From: Blautia sp. XA-2221
Lineage (GTDB): Bacteria > Bacillota > Clostridia > Lachnospirales > Lachnospiraceae
Direction: 5' to 3'
DNA length: 64,000 nucleotides
Assembly (NCBI RefSeq): GCF_028767025.1
Contig: NZ_JAJQXX010000001.1
Span: forward strand, 124,001-188,000
Below are positions 24,523-33,122 of the stretch, piece by piece. The notes below the pieces were generated by a model. It searched no databases. It was not told the DNA's origin and saw only the letters and a program-made list of their open reading frames with translations. Each line of letters starts with the position of its first letter. Position 1 is the stretch's first letter. Made by a program: the position numbers and the translations under genes.

Positions 24523-25647
24523 ATGAACACACCATTTGGCAAAATTCTTGAGAAGAATATTTTTAAAAAAGTTTTTTCTGTCGTTATCTTATTAAGTTCA
24601 GTTGCCGGCGGGGTTATGAACAGCTGCGCAGCATGGATATTGGGAGTCAGCCCCGGGTTTTCCTGTATGATCGGTATCCTTTATATTGTGATGGGAACTT
24701 CAGCTTTAATGCAGAAGCAAATAATGGAAAAATGGAGAAATAAGAAGCTTGAAATAATCATGGGCATATATAGCTGCTTTTTTATATATGATTTTATGCT
24801 TCTGCTTTTATGGTGGATTTTTTCCTCCTTGTTTATGGTTACAGGAAAAGTGCAGGCGACTGGTGTATTTATTATGGATATTCTGGCTGTTGGAATTGTG
24901 GCGCTGGGATATCTTCATGCAAAGCAGATAAAATATACTTCTTACTCTATTCTTCTGGGGCTTGGGGGAAATTCCTGCCGGGTTGCCATGATGAGCGACA
25001 TTCATCTGGGCGTTTTTGTAGGGGAAAAGCATATTCAGCATATTGTGGATAAGGTGAACCGGCTGGAACCTGATCTGGTTGTTATATGCGGGGATATTAT
25101 TGATGTAAATAATCATATTCTTAATGATGATAAGGCTCTTAACAGAGTCAGCTCTCTGTTTCGTAAAATAAATGCCCCAAAAGGTGTGTTTGCCGTACTG
25201 GGGAATCATGATCCAAAGGCTGAAAATAAAAAATTTGCTGATTTTTTACGGAATTCCAACATTCAGCTTCTGCATAATCAGGTGGTCCAACTGGAAGGCT
25301 TTAACCTGGTAGGAAGAAGTGATGCAAGCAATAATTTCCGAAGCTCAATGGAAAGTTTGTCAAAAGAGATAAAACCGGGTTTACCAACGATAGTTTTGGA
25401 CCATAATCCCAGTGGAATTCCGGAAGCGGGCGAATTTGGGGCGGATCTGGTTCTCAGCGGTCACACCCATAAGGGACAGTTTATTCCAGTCACATACTTT
25501 ACAAAACTGGCAAATGGGAAACATTATTTTTATGGTCATGAGCAATTTGGAAAAATGCATGCCATTATTTCATCAGGTGCAGGCTTTTTTCAGCTTCCGG
25601 TGAGGATCGGGACAAGTAATGAAATTGTGGATATTCATATTTCATAG
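24523..25647 (+). CDS. Membrane-anchored calcineurin-like metallophosphoesterase
   Basis: 374 residues from ATG 24523; the GTG at 24520 is equally well placed after AAGGAG. The first 150 residues hold about four hydrophobic segments. The phosphoesterase domain then carries the metal motifs 'MSDIHLG' (Asp159, His161), 'CGDIID', 'GNHD' (Asn228, His229) and 'SGHTHKGQ' (His314, His316). This layout matches the YkuE/YaeI group that acts on lipid phosphates such as UDP-diacylglucosamine-like substrates or other membrane phosphoesters; the exact substrate is uncertain. It stands alone between the tRNA cluster and a hairpin. Confidence 0.88.
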   Translation: MNTPFGKILEKNIFKKVFSVVILLSSVAGGVMNSCAAWILGVSPGFSCMIGILYIVMGTSALMQKQIMEKWRNKKLEIIMGIYSCFFIYDFMLLLLWWIFSSLFMVTGKVQATGVFIMDILAVGIVALGYLHAKQIKYTSYSILLGLGGNSCRVAMMSDIHLGVFVGEKHIQHIVDKVNRLEPDLVVICGDIIDVNNHILNDDKALNRVSSLFRKINAPKGVFAVLGNHDPKAENKKFADFLRNSNIQLLHNQVVQLEGFNLVGRSDASNNFRSSMESLSKEIKPGLPTIVLDHNPSGIPEAGEFGADLVLSGHTHKGQFIPVTYFTKLANGKHYFYGHEQFGKMHAIISSGAGFFQLPVRIGTSNEIVDIHIS

Positions 25648-25701
25648 TAACAGGATCAGGATTATTAAAAACTATAAAATTTATTTTTTTGTGTCAGCGC
25701 T

Positions 25702-25731
25702 CAGGGTGGTATTCATGCGAATACTGCCCTG
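25702..25731. terminator. Hairpin after the metallophosphoesterase gene
   Basis: CAGGGTGGTATTC at 25702-25714 pairs with GAATACTGCCCTG at 25719-25731 around ATGC. No T-run follows, so it may be a weak terminator or an RNA end. Confidence 0.5.
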
Positions 25732-25759
25732 TAATTGTTTCCAGAAAAATAATTACATA

Positions 25760-25790
25760 TTGACTTTTTTGAGAAAAAAGAGTATATAAT
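25760..25790 (+). promoter_or_regulatory. Promoter of the 25.8-27.2 kb hypothetical operon
   Basis: TTGACT at 25760-25765 with TATATAAT at 25783-25790 (17 bp to TATATA, 19 bp to TATAAT). Confidence 0.65.
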
Positions 25791-25841
25791 AAGTTATAAG
25801 TAGTAAGTAATAAGGAATATGACGTAAGAAAGGTGAAGGGT

Positions 25842-26063
25842 ATGTTTAAAAAAGCGTTTTGGGTTCCTTATAAAGAAAGTACAGAATATCCGACTATGGT
25901 AAAAGCCATGCAGACAATATCTGAGTATTGTGAAAAGAATGGAGATTCCTGTATTTTTACCGGTGATGATGAGGTGGAGATCAATGGAAAGGTTTATGAA
26001 ATCTACCGGGGATATGAGGATGGAAGCCGGGGTAACTACGGAATCAAATTAAAGGAGAAATAA
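25842..26063 (+). CDS. Small hypothetical protein
   Basis: 73 residues from ATG 25842 with AAGGTGAAGGG before it; the GTG at 25833 overlaps that ribosome site. The sequence is mixed and soluble ('FWVPYKESTEYPTMVKAMQT', 'VEINGKVYEIYRG') with no domain I recognise. It lies 4 bp before the next gene and probably forms an operon with it and the MerR-like gene. Confidence 0.7.
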   Translation: MFKKAFWVPYKESTEYPTMVKAMQTISEYCEKNGDSCIFTGDDEVEINGKVYEIYRGYEDGSRGNYGIKLKEK

Positions 26064-26067
26064 CGGT

Positions 26068-26967
26068 ATGGAAGATTACACACTTGTACAGCAGTTTCTG
26101 CTTATAGGTCTGGACGGGACGGACAGCATACATAAATCAGTTGCCAAAAGTGCAGTTCTTCGTGCAGCTGCCGCAGGAAAACGGGCGGAGAAACTTCTTT
26201 TTTCCGGTGACTGTCAAAGCCCGGATTTTGCTGATAAACTGGAAAGGGAACTGAAAGGTGTAAAATCCCTGAAACCGGCAGCTATGAATGAAGAAGCCAG
26301 AGAAGATATTGAGTTTCTGATATCAGAAGGCGTACTGGATGAAGTTCCGGATCTTCTGGGCTGCGATATGTATTACTATACAGCCGGTGTGAATATGAGA
26401 GTGTACAGAAGTGATCAGGATATCTACCAGAAGATAACAGAGGCTCTCCGAGCTGAAGTTCTGGAAGAGGGAGAGCTGACGGAAGAGGGGATTCTGCTTC
26501 TGTGGATGATCCGTGAAAGTGGATTTATCCATGAAGTATTTTCAGCGAAAGAACAGGAAGAAATTTCGCAGAGAATGGTGCATATGGCTACATCCGGTCA
26601 GTGGACAGGAGTGCTGTGGAGCAAGGAGTTTCATAAAGCCTTTGAAAGTTTTGGGACAGCTTTTTTGCGGAAAAAGAAAGAATTTTTTCAGAATCCCTAT
26701 ATGCAGGGGATAAATCTTGCGTTTCCGTTTTTGGAAAGACGTCAGGCTGTGTTTGTTGATTTTGTTATTTTCGGAACTACGGTCAGTGACAGGAGAACAG
26801 CAATGATGAGCTTTTTATGTGAACATGGACATTTTGTGGAGGAAGTAAAGAATGGAACAGAAACTATTCTGAAAATAGATAATATGTTTTACCGTATTGT
26901 TCCAAAAACGGTTTCCTGCCGGGGAATTCCGATCCAAGGCGCTTTGCTTTCTCCTGTATATCGTTAA
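26068..26967 (+). CDS. Hypothetical protein of a small operon
   Basis: 299 residues, soluble and helix-rich. The N-terminus 'QQFLLIGLDGTDSIHKSVAKS' and the overall make-up vaguely recall GPP34-type proteins, but I cannot support that. It has no signal peptide or transmembrane segment. It is preceded by GGAGAAATAACGGT and followed 15 bp later by a MerR-type gene, suggesting joint expression. Confidence 0.7.
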   Translation: MEDYTLVQQFLLIGLDGTDSIHKSVAKSAVLRAAAAGKRAEKLLFSGDCQSPDFADKLERELKGVKSLKPAAMNEEAREDIEFLISEGVLDEVPDLLGCDMYYYTAGVNMRVYRSDQDIYQKITEALRAEVLEEGELTEEGILLLWMIRESGFIHEVFSAKEQEEISQRMVHMATSGQWTGVLWSKEFHKAFESFGTAFLRKKKEFFQNPYMQGINLAFPFLERRQAVFVDFVIFGTTVSDRRTAMMSFLCEHGHFVEEVKNGTETILKIDNMFYRIVPKTVSCRGIPIQGALLSPVYR

Positions 26968-26982
26968 GGGGGAATATGGGGC

Positions 26983-27249
26983 ATGTCAAGACGGAGAACA
27001 ATGGAAGCGATTCTTGCTTCGGAATATGTTTCCATAGGGGAGCTGGCACGTCTGACCGGGTGTCGCTACAGCACCCTGAAGCATTATACGGAAGAGGGCA
27101 TGCTGCCTTTTGAGCAGGAAGAAGAAAATCTGACAAGAAGGTACCGGAGAGAACAGAGCGTACAGTTGGTGGAATGGATACGGGAACAGAGAAAAAGTGG
27201 AAAATCCATTCCGGAGATCAAAGAATCTCTTGCTGCTCAGGAATATTGA
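26983..27249 (+). CDS. MerR-type helix-turn-helix protein
   Basis: 88 residues. 'SIGELARLTGCRYSTLKHYTEEGMLP' is the first part of a MerR DNA-binding domain (helix-turn-helix plus wing), then 'LTRRYRREQSVQLVEWIREQ'. There is no C-terminal effector domain, so it binds DNA without an obvious sensor of its own. It is last in the three-gene cluster and ends at a convergent hairpin. Confidence 0.82.
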   Translation: MSRRRTMEAILASEYVSIGELARLTGCRYSTLKHYTEEGMLPFEQEEENLTRRYRREQSVQLVEWIREQRKSGKSIPEIKESLAAQEY

Positions 27250-27277
27250 CAGGCAACGAATATTATAATAAAAGAAT

Positions 27278-27312
27278 GGGGACAAAAGTGCAGATATCTG
27301 ACTTTTGTCCCC
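27278..27312. terminator. Convergent hairpin
   Basis: GGGGACAAAAGT at 27278-27289 pairs perfectly with ACTTTTGTCCCC at 27301-27312, between the MerR-type gene and the minus-strand phosphoesterase operon. There is no long T-run. Confidence 0.6.
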
Positions 27313-27321
27313 GTTACAGTA

Positions 27322-27801
27322 TCAGAGGTAGCGGATTTCAGCAGAGAGTCCGCCGTCCTCGTCTGCTTCTATAACAGCATAGCTTGGTTTATGTCCATTT
27401 TGTCTTGGAAAAGTAAGACTTCCCGGATTTAATACCATAATGCCGTCTTCTTCATCAATAACCGGCTTATGTGTATGACCAAAAAATACACAGTCGCAGT
27501 TTCTGGATTTTGCCTCATCGATCAGACGGGAAAGATCCAGAGAAACGCCGTAAAAATGTCCGTGAGTTACAAGGATACGATGCCTGAATACAGTGACTTC
27601 ATCTTCTTTTGGAAGGTCGGAGAAGAAATCATTGTTTCCGGCAATGATCGTGCAGGGGCATTCTGCGAGAGCTTCTATATAGAATTCGCGCCCTTCCACG
27701 TCTCCGCAGTGGATCAGCATATCAAAAGGCTGTTCTCTCAGAACTGCGGTTTCCAGATTGTCATCTCTTCCATGAGTGTCGCTGACAATAAGGAGTTTCA
27801 T
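27322..27801 (-). CDS. YfcE/MJ0936-type metallophosphodiesterase
   Basis: 159 residues. The metal-binding motifs are complete: 'VSDTHG', 'HCGDVEG', 'GNND', 'THGHFYG' and 'FGHTHKP'. The size and motif set match the stand-alone YfcE family of manganese-dependent phosphodiesterases of broad in vitro activity. It is the last gene of a four-gene operon, its ATG overlapping the rdgB stop by 4 bp. The in vivo substrate is unknown. Confidence 0.92.
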   Translation of the reverse strand: MKLLIVSDTHGRDDNLETAVLREQPFDMLIHCGDVEGREFYIEALAECPCTIIAGNNDFFSDLPKEDEVTVFRHRILVTHGHFYGVSLDLSRLIDEAKSRNCDCVFFGHTHKPVIDEEDGIMVLNPGSLTFPRQNGHKPSYAVIEADEDGGLSAEIRYL

Positions 27802-28382
27802 TGAAGTTCATCCCTGATCGCCCTCAGAGCCTTCCCTCTGTGGCTGATCTTATTTTTTTCTTCCATGGAAAGTTCAGCAGAAGAGCATCCGTATTCCGGA
27901 AGATAAAAAATGGGGTCATATCCGAATCCGTTTTCCCCTTTTTCTTCATAGCCGATTCTGCCTTCCATGGCAGCTCTGACTGTCCGAACAGTTCCGTCCG
28001 GAAAAGCGGCTGCAATAGCGCATACGAAACGGGCAGTTCTCTTTTCGTCCGGGACACCGTTCAGCCGCTCAATAAGATTTGCGTTTTTTATATGGTAGGA
28101 AGTATCTTCGCCCATGTAGCGTGCAGAGTAGATACCCGGCTCTTTATTCAGATAATCAATTTCCAGTCCGGAGTCATCAGCAAGAACGATTTCTCCGGTA
28201 AGGTCGCGGATAGCTTTTGCTTTGATTTCTGCGTTTTCTTCAAAAGAATTTCCGTTTTCTTCAATGTCGGCCTGGATGCCGGCATCTTTCAGGGAAAGAA
28301 GCTGGATATCCAGATCACCGAGAATTTCGCGGATTTCTTTCATTTTTCCCTCATTGCCAGTGGCAAAAATCACTTTTTTCAT
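27798..28382 (-). CDS. rdgB: XTP/dITP diphosphatase (RdgB/HAM1)
   Basis: 194 residues, the normal family length. 'FATGNEGKMKEI' near the start, 'ADDSGLEID', 'ARYMGE' and 'GFGYDPIFYLPEYG' are signature segments. The enzyme hydrolyses non-canonical purine triphosphates (XTP, dITP, ITP) to monophosphates and keeps them out of nucleic acids. Its ATG overlaps the methyltransferase stop by 4 bp and its stop overlaps the phosphodiesterase start by 4 bp, so it is translationally coupled on both sides. Confidence 0.96.
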   Translation of the reverse strand: MKKVIFATGNEGKMKEIREILGDLDIQLLSLKDAGIQADIEENGNSFEENAEIKAKAIRDLTGEIVLADDSGLEIDYLNKEPGIYSARYMGEDTSYHIKNANLIERLNGVPDEKRTARFVCAIAAAFPDGTVRTVRAAMEGRIGYEEKGENGFGYDPIFYLPEYGCSSAELSMEEKNKISHRGKALRAIRDELQ

Positions 28383-29533
28383 TTGTTTCCATTCCTCCTT
28401 GGCGGCTTTGGCCCCAGAAACTGATAATAGTAGGTTTTTAACATTCCGTTATATATTTTACGGTTTTTGTCTGCTTTTCTTCCGATATCGTTTTCAGTTT
28501 TGTCATAGGATGTGATCAGGTACATGGACCATTTATCCAGACGATTGAAACTTTCGCCGATTTCCCGGTAAAGCTGCGGAAGCGCTGATTTTTCCTCCAG
28601 ACGCTCTCCGTATGGCGGGTTTGTGATCAGGAAGCCGTATGGCTTTGGATGGCTGAGATCTTTGACTGCTCTCTGCTGAAAATGGATCAGTTTGTCCACA
28701 CCTGCCATTTTGGCATTGGAACGGGCTGCTTTTAATGCCTCTGCATCAATATCATAGCCCTGGATATCCGTTTCAATATGAAGGTTGACCCGGTCGTTTG
28801 CTTCTTCTATGGCGTCATACCAGCATTTTCGAGGAACAATATGCTTCCAGTCCTCAGAAAGGAAGGAGCGGTTCATGCCCGGAGCCATATCAGCGGCGAT
28901 CATGGCCGCTTCAATAGGAAAGGTTCCGCTGCCGCAGAAAGGATCTACAAGAATCCGGTCTTTATTCCATGGTGTGAGCATAATAAGGGCAGATGCCAGA
29001 GTTTCTGTGATAGGCGCCTTTACAGTCATCTGACGGTAGCCGCGTTTATGAAGAGATACACCTGAGGTGTCAATCCCCACAGTTGCCACATCTTTCATAA
29101 AAGATACACGGATGGGAAAGCTTGCGCCGTCTTCCGGAAACCAGGAAATACCGTAAACGCCTTTCAGACGCTCTACGATTGCTTTTTTCATAATGGACTG
29201 GATATCGGAAGGACTGAAAAGTGCGCTTTTTACAGAGTTGGCTTTGGCAACCCAGAATTTTCCGTCCTGAGGAATATAATTTTCCCAGGGAATAGCCTTT
29301 GTTTTTTCAAAAAGTTCGTCAAAGGTCACTGCCTTAAATTCTCCTGCTTTCAGAAGAATACGTTCTGTGGTCCGGAGAAATACATTTGCCTGTGCAATTC
29401 CAGCAGCGTCAGCCAGAAAAGTTACCTTTCCGTCTTCAACTTTACTGATTTCGTAGCCAAGATCAAGAATTTCTCTTTTCAGGACAGCTTCCATTCCAAA
29501 ATGACAGGGAGCGATCAGTTCCATATATTTCAT
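28379..29533 (-). CDS. THUMP-domain 23S rRNA guanine-N2 methyltransferase (RlmL N-half/YpsC type)
   Basis: 384 residues. An N-terminal THUMP RNA-binding region (to about residue 160) precedes a Rossmann methyltransferase domain with 'ILVDPFCGSGTFPIEAA' for SAM binding and 'LITNPPYGERL', the N6/N2-methyltransferase NPPY motif. The length matches Gram-positive YpsC-type proteins rather than the longer fused RlmKL. It would modify a guanine of 23S rRNA. The gene is joined by 4-bp overlaps to a phosphodiesterase gene upstream and rdgB downstream. Confidence 0.92.
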   Translation of the reverse strand: MKYMELIAPCHFGMEAVLKREILDLGYEISKVEDGKVTFLADAAGIAQANVFLRTTERILLKAGEFKAVTFDELFEKTKAIPWENYIPQDGKFWVAKANSVKSALFSPSDIQSIMKKAIVERLKGVYGISWFPEDGASFPIRVSFMKDVATVGIDTSGVSLHKRGYRQMTVKAPITETLASALIMLTPWNKDRILVDPFCGSGTFPIEAAMIAADMAPGMNRSFLSEDWKHIVPRKCWYDAIEEANDRVNLHIETDIQGYDIDAEALKAARSNAKMAGVDKLIHFQQRAVKDLSHPKPYGFLITNPPYGERLEEKSALPQLYREIGESFNRLDKWSMYLITSYDKTENDIGRKADKNRKIYNGMLKTYYYQFLGPKPPRRNGNK

Positions 29534-30075
29534 GGCAGCCTCATTTCTCTGACAATGTTTCCGTCAAAATCTTTAATAGTAAACAGGTTGTTTTCCAGAA
29601 CTGCATAGGTTGGAGGATTTCCTTCTTTGGGGATAGAAACAGAACCCGGATTCAGAAGGATATAGCCCTCCATCTGCTGAGCCTTTAAAACATGAGTATG
29701 CCCGTGGATCAGAATGTCGCCTTCCTGAAGCGGAGGAAGATTGTCCTGATTATAAATATGTCCGTGAGTGGCATAAAAGGTTTTTCCGTCTACAGAAAGA
29801 ATACAGTAGTCTGCCATTACCGGAAATTCCAGAACCATCTGATCGACCTCGGCCTCGCAGTTTCCGCGGACTGCATAGATTTTGTTTTTATGTTCGTTGA
29901 GAAGGCTAATGACTTCTTTGGGAGCATATTCTCTGGGAAGATCATTTCTGGGTCCGTGATAGAGCAGATCGCCCAGAAGAACCAGACGTTCAGCCTGCTC
30001 ATCACGGAAGGCATCCAAAAGCTTCCGGCAATAATAGGCGGAGCCATGTATATCTGATGCAAATAAGTATTTCAT
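29530..30075 (-). CDS. yfcE: YfcE-family phosphodiesterase, first gene of the operon
   Basis: 181 residues with 'FASDIHGSAYY', 'LLGDLLYHGPRND', 'VRGNCEAEVD', 'THGHIYN' and 'IHGHTHV' as the metal centre. 'YHGPRNDLP' is characteristic of E. coli YfcE-like enzymes. It is a paralogue of the last gene of the same operon (27322-27801) but clearly divergent in sequence. AAGGAGAATACCTGA precedes the ATG on the minus strand. Confidence 0.92.
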   Translation of the reverse strand: MKYLFASDIHGSAYYCRKLLDAFRDEQAERLVLLGDLLYHGPRNDLPREYAPKEVISLLNEHKNKIYAVRGNCEAEVDQMVLEFPVMADYCILSVDGKTFYATHGHIYNQDNLPPLQEGDILIHGHTHVLKAQQMEGYILLNPGSVSIPKEGNPPTYAVLENNLFTIKDFDGNIVREMRLP

Positions 30076-30162
30076 TCAGGTATTCTCCTTATAATAGGTG
30101 TTTTGTATAAAATCCGTTCTTTTGTTGCAATAACAGGATCTTTCTCTTTTACATTATCACGG

Positions 30163-30474
30163 TTATCCGGAAATTACAAGATTTCTTCCTTGATAAGCTT
30201 CAAAACCGCCGATCACAGACCGGGTTTTGTACCCTTTTTTTACAAAAAGTCTTGCGGCAGCCATACTTGAACCTCCCCGCTGACAATAAAAGATCAGAAG
30301 CTTTTCCCGGGGGAGCTCCCGGTACTGTTCAAGCTGACTGTAAGGACAGTTTACCGCGCCGCGTATATGACTTTTTTTATAAAGGGTCGCTTCGCGGACG
30401 TCTATGATCAAAGTGTCGGAACGGTCTACATAATAATCCAGCATTTTTGCTGAAATGGTTTCAATGGGAAACAT
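30163..30474 (-). CDS. Single-domain rhodanese-like sulfurtransferase
   Basis: 103 residues. 'LIIDVREATLYKKSHIRGAVNCPY' elements and the active-site loop 'YCQRGGSS' with Cys64 identify a rhodanese domain. The loop is the size of sulfurtransferases rather than Cdc25-like phosphatases. It would carry a persulfide on Cys64. It lies alone, 87 bp upstream of the yfcE operon and in the same direction. Confidence 0.9.
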   Translation of the reverse strand: MFPIETISAKMLDYYVDRSDTLIIDVREATLYKKSHIRGAVNCPYSQLEQYRELPREKLLIFYCQRGGSSMAAARLFVKKGYKTRSVIGGFEAYQGRNLVISG

Positions 30475-30540
30475 TTGAGCTTTCCTTTTTTATTTATTAT
30501 ATGCAGAAAAAAGGACGGAGAGACAGATCAGTACACAGGT

Positions 30541-30575
30541 CAGGGCGGATGCGGCATCTGCCGGCATCCGCCCTG
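30541..30575. terminator. Strong GC-rich hairpin
   Basis: CAGGGCGGATGC pairs perfectly with GCATCCGCCCTG around a 10-base loop. It lies just downstream of the minus-strand small gene at 30630-30809 and probably ends its transcript, although the T-run is lacking. Confidence 0.65.
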
Positions 30576-30629
30576 ACGGTACGATTTTATAAGAAGGGAG
30601 AAACGCTTGTTTTTTGTTGATTTTTGGCT

Positions 30630-30809
30630 TTAGTATCTGTCGGAGAAGCAGTTCTGCTCTTTGTTATAAGCATTTGATGTCTTATTTTTAGAGCTGTTTT
30701 TGGAAGCGTTTTTGGAGCTGTCTTTTCCGCAGTTCTGTGCGCTCTTTTCAGAGGCTTTCTCTGTGTTGCTGTTCATGTTTTTGTTTTCTGTTTCATAATT
30801 TTTTGCCAT
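30630..30809 (-). CDS. Small Lys/Asn/Ser-rich protein
   Basis: 59 codons from an ATG with AGGAGG seven bases before it. It starts 'MAKNYETENKNMNSNTEKA', continues with a run of Ser-Lys-Asn repeats ('SSKNASKNSSKNKTS') and ends 'NCFSDRY'. Low complexity, hydrophilic and probably disordered, with two cysteines. The excellent ribosome site and the hairpin after the stop make it a likely real gene. Function unknown; a small spore-associated or nucleic-acid-binding protein would fit the composition, but nothing proves it. Confidence 0.65.
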   Translation of the reverse strand: MAKNYETENKNMNSNTEKASEKSAQNCGKDSSKNASKNSSKNKTSNAYNKEQNCFSDRY

Positions 30810-30929
30810 TTTGATTTCCTCCTGGTGTAATGTGTTGAATACTGCCGGAGCTAACCGGCTGTATTTGTCAACTTGTTTATTACACTGTCTATTATGTCAA
30901 AAAGTTGTAATAATATTCATGAAATCATA

Positions 30930-30958
30930 TTGCTTTTTTTTCCAGTTTATATTATAAT
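30930..30958 (+). promoter_or_regulatory. Promoter in the 30.8-31.2 kb intergenic region
   Basis: TTGCTT (30930-30935) and TATAAT (30953-30958), 17-bp spacer. About 75 bp downstream is a perfect hairpin, so the transcript may be a short RNA. Confidence 0.6.
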
Positions 30959-30964
30959 CTAATC

Positions 30965-31066
30965 TGTAAAAAGAATTTACCCTTCAAAAATTTTTTTTAC
31001 ATAACCCCTTATTTAATTATTTATACTCCCCTCGAAACACCCGGTAGCTCCCCTACCGGGTGTTTC
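30965..31066 (+). ncRNA. Candidate small RNA, about 100 nt
   Basis: Transcription from the promoter at 30930-30958 would start near 30965 and meet the 13-bp perfect hairpin AAACACCCGGTAG/CTACCGGGTGTTT at about 31034-31062. No open frame lies between. It may instead be the leader of the exported-protein gene at 31236. Confidence 0.35.
31034..31062. terminator. Perfect 13-bp hairpin
   Basis: AAACACCCGGTAG-CTCC-CTACCGGGTGTTT, followed by TCTCTATAAA. A terminator-like element in the gap before the exported protein. Confidence 0.7.
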
Positions 31067-31235
31067 TCTATAAAAAAGTGAAAATCAGTTTGGAACGTTC
31101 GGACTGCAATGCAGATTATGCATGATATTTCACTTAAAATGCTGCACGAGTCAAATACAGCAGAAGGTGTATGGGAATGTAAGAAGAATTTTTGTAAAGG
31201 GTTGGAGTTTCGGTGTAATGAAGGAGACTATGTGT

Positions 31236-32948
31236 ATGAAAAAAATGAAAAATGTAGCAGCAGTATTTTTAGCCTGTTTTCTGGCAGTGGGAAACGGTAC
31301 AATTTTATGGGCAGCAGAAGACCGGGCAGAGGTTCAGATAACTCAGGAAGAAGAAACTCAAAGTATCATATCCCAACTGACCGGACTTCCCTATATTGGC
31401 GGGCAGCGTTTTGATACGCCGTTAGTCATGCAGGGTGAAATGATGGAACTTCAGAATGTTGATGAGCAGGGAATTCTTGGATGTCTGAAGTGGGACTTTG
31501 ACAATGATAACAGTGATGAAATTCTGGCAGTTACTTATGGACCAAGTGAAAGCTTTGGGGCAGAAAATAAATGTGTCAGGGTAGCCATGTATGAATTAAG
31601 TGTGGATACCTGGATGGCTTCTGATATGTTCGAGCTGGCAGAATATGATCGGGAAGGAAGGTTTAAGGACCTGGCAACGATATCTGGTTCTAATATGACC
31701 GCTTATGAAGGAAATTTATTTTTGCGAAGGGTAAACGGACAATATCAGTTTTTTTATGAATATAATGCTTCGCCTAAATATCTGGCGTCAGGCACAGAGT
31801 GGTATCTTAAAGGATATACATATGATGGATCCAATTTCTCAGTGATAGAGAATACCTTGAATATGGCATATGCAGGTTCAGGTCCGGAGGCAGACGCTTT
31901 GTTTCATTTGAATCCGGATTCACAGAGCTCGTATGGACAGAGTATTGCTAATATCATAAAAAGATATAAGGAATTAGGATTTCAGGTGGAGCAGATAGGG
32001 GGAGATGGAGAAAACTTCTACTCAACAGCCAGCCAGGATCCAAACTGCCATTCACTTGTAAGATTCCTTCGCGGTGATAATCTGGATGGTGAGTCTGTGT
32101 ATGAAAGGTTAAGAGCAGAGGGACGATTGGATGGTTTCTGGATTGATATTGAGGATAACACTTCATCTATCCGGGACATTGGGGATCAGGCACAGACAGA
32201 AGAGGAACTCACTGATTCAGATACAGTATCTGTTTCCGGGTGCTATGAGGAGTTTTTAAAAACAAACCATGCGGGAGATTATTATACTATCGTGGAAGCC
32301 GGAGAAAATCAGGAATCTATATTAGTTGTGGCAACCGGCTTTTCTGAAAGGAATGAGGATATTTACACACCGGAGCTGGGATATGATATTGTTATTTATG
32401 GAACTGACGGCGGAGCTGTGCATCAGATTGGGGAGCCTCTGCATTTGAGTGAGTCATCAGGTCCGTGGTATTTTTACGGGAATAAGCTTATCTGTAATTC
32501 CAGAAAAGGCGGGTATTATACGGTGGATATTACCGGAGATACCTATACACAGAATATACACCATGATGGAAGCAGCTCTGACTGGAAGCCTCTGTCTCTT
32601 CGGAAAAACAGAGGAGCTGCAGGCGAACAGACACAGCCGTCTACGGAAGACACTACCGTATCGGGACAATATATACTGCCTGACAGTAATAGCGAATATC
32701 TTACAGAAGAGATACTGATCAGTAGGGGGCTTACAAAAGAACAGCTGGGACTGGCGAGAAATGAAATTTTTGCCAGACATGGTAGGATGTTTGACACACC
32801 GGAGATACAGCAGTATTTTGATTCCAGGTCATGGTATGCTCCCAGGTATGCGCCGGCAGAGTTTGATGCAATGGGAGACGGTATTTTTAATGAATATGAA
32901 AAATATAATATGGAATCAATCAAAGCTCTGGAGGATAAGCTTGGATAA
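31236..32948 (+). CDS. Exported YARHG-domain protein
   Basis: 570 residues from ATG 31236; AAGGAG at 31221-31226 gives 9-bp spacing, and earlier in-frame starts lack a ribosome site. A signal peptide ('MKKMKNVAAVFLACFLAVG', cleavage after about residue 26, LWA-AE) is followed by a large unassigned extracellular region. A C-terminal YARHG domain sits at about residues 490-565 ('LARNEIFARHGRMFDTPEIQ'). YARHG domains occur at the ends of many exported Firmicute proteins and probably bind the cell wall. No lipobox cysteine is seen. Function otherwise unknown. Confidence 0.85.
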   Translation: MKKMKNVAAVFLACFLAVGNGTILWAAEDRAEVQITQEEETQSIISQLTGLPYIGGQRFDTPLVMQGEMMELQNVDEQGILGCLKWDFDNDNSDEILAVTYGPSESFGAENKCVRVAMYELSVDTWMASDMFELAEYDREGRFKDLATISGSNMTAYEGNLFLRRVNGQYQFFYEYNASPKYLASGTEWYLKGYTYDGSNFSVIENTLNMAYAGSGPEADALFHLNPDSQSSYGQSIANIIKRYKELGFQVEQIGGDGENFYSTASQDPNCHSLVRFLRGDNLDGESVYERLRAEGRLDGFWIDIEDNTSSIRDIGDQAQTEEELTDSDTVSVSGCYEEFLKTNHAGDYYTIVEAGENQESILVVATGFSERNEDIYTPELGYDIVIYGTDGGAVHQIGEPLHLSESSGPWYFYGNKLICNSRKGGYYTVDITGDTYTQNIHHDGSSSDWKPLSLRKNRGAAGEQTQPSTEDTTVSGQYILPDSNSEYLTEEILISRGLTKEQLGLARNEIFARHGRMFDTPEIQQYFDSRSWYAPRYAPAEFDAMGDGIFNEYEKYNMESIKALEDKLG

Positions 32949-33122
32949 TTGTCCAGCCTGTTTTTTGTGAATGTTTCAGACAGTAATTTTTTGGTGAAAA
33001 CAGTCCGGGAAGATGTTATAATAAGAAATGATCGTAATTGTTCACGGATTGCGGGATGGGAACAGCAAATGATTGAAACCCGCAATCAGTTTATTGACTA
33101 AAGTAAAAAGAGGAGAACAGCA

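Noticed and set aside
31109..31414. 101-codon frame overlapping the start of the exported YARHG protein
   Set aside because: It is out of frame with a gene that has a ribosome site and signal peptide; the alternative frame lacks both.
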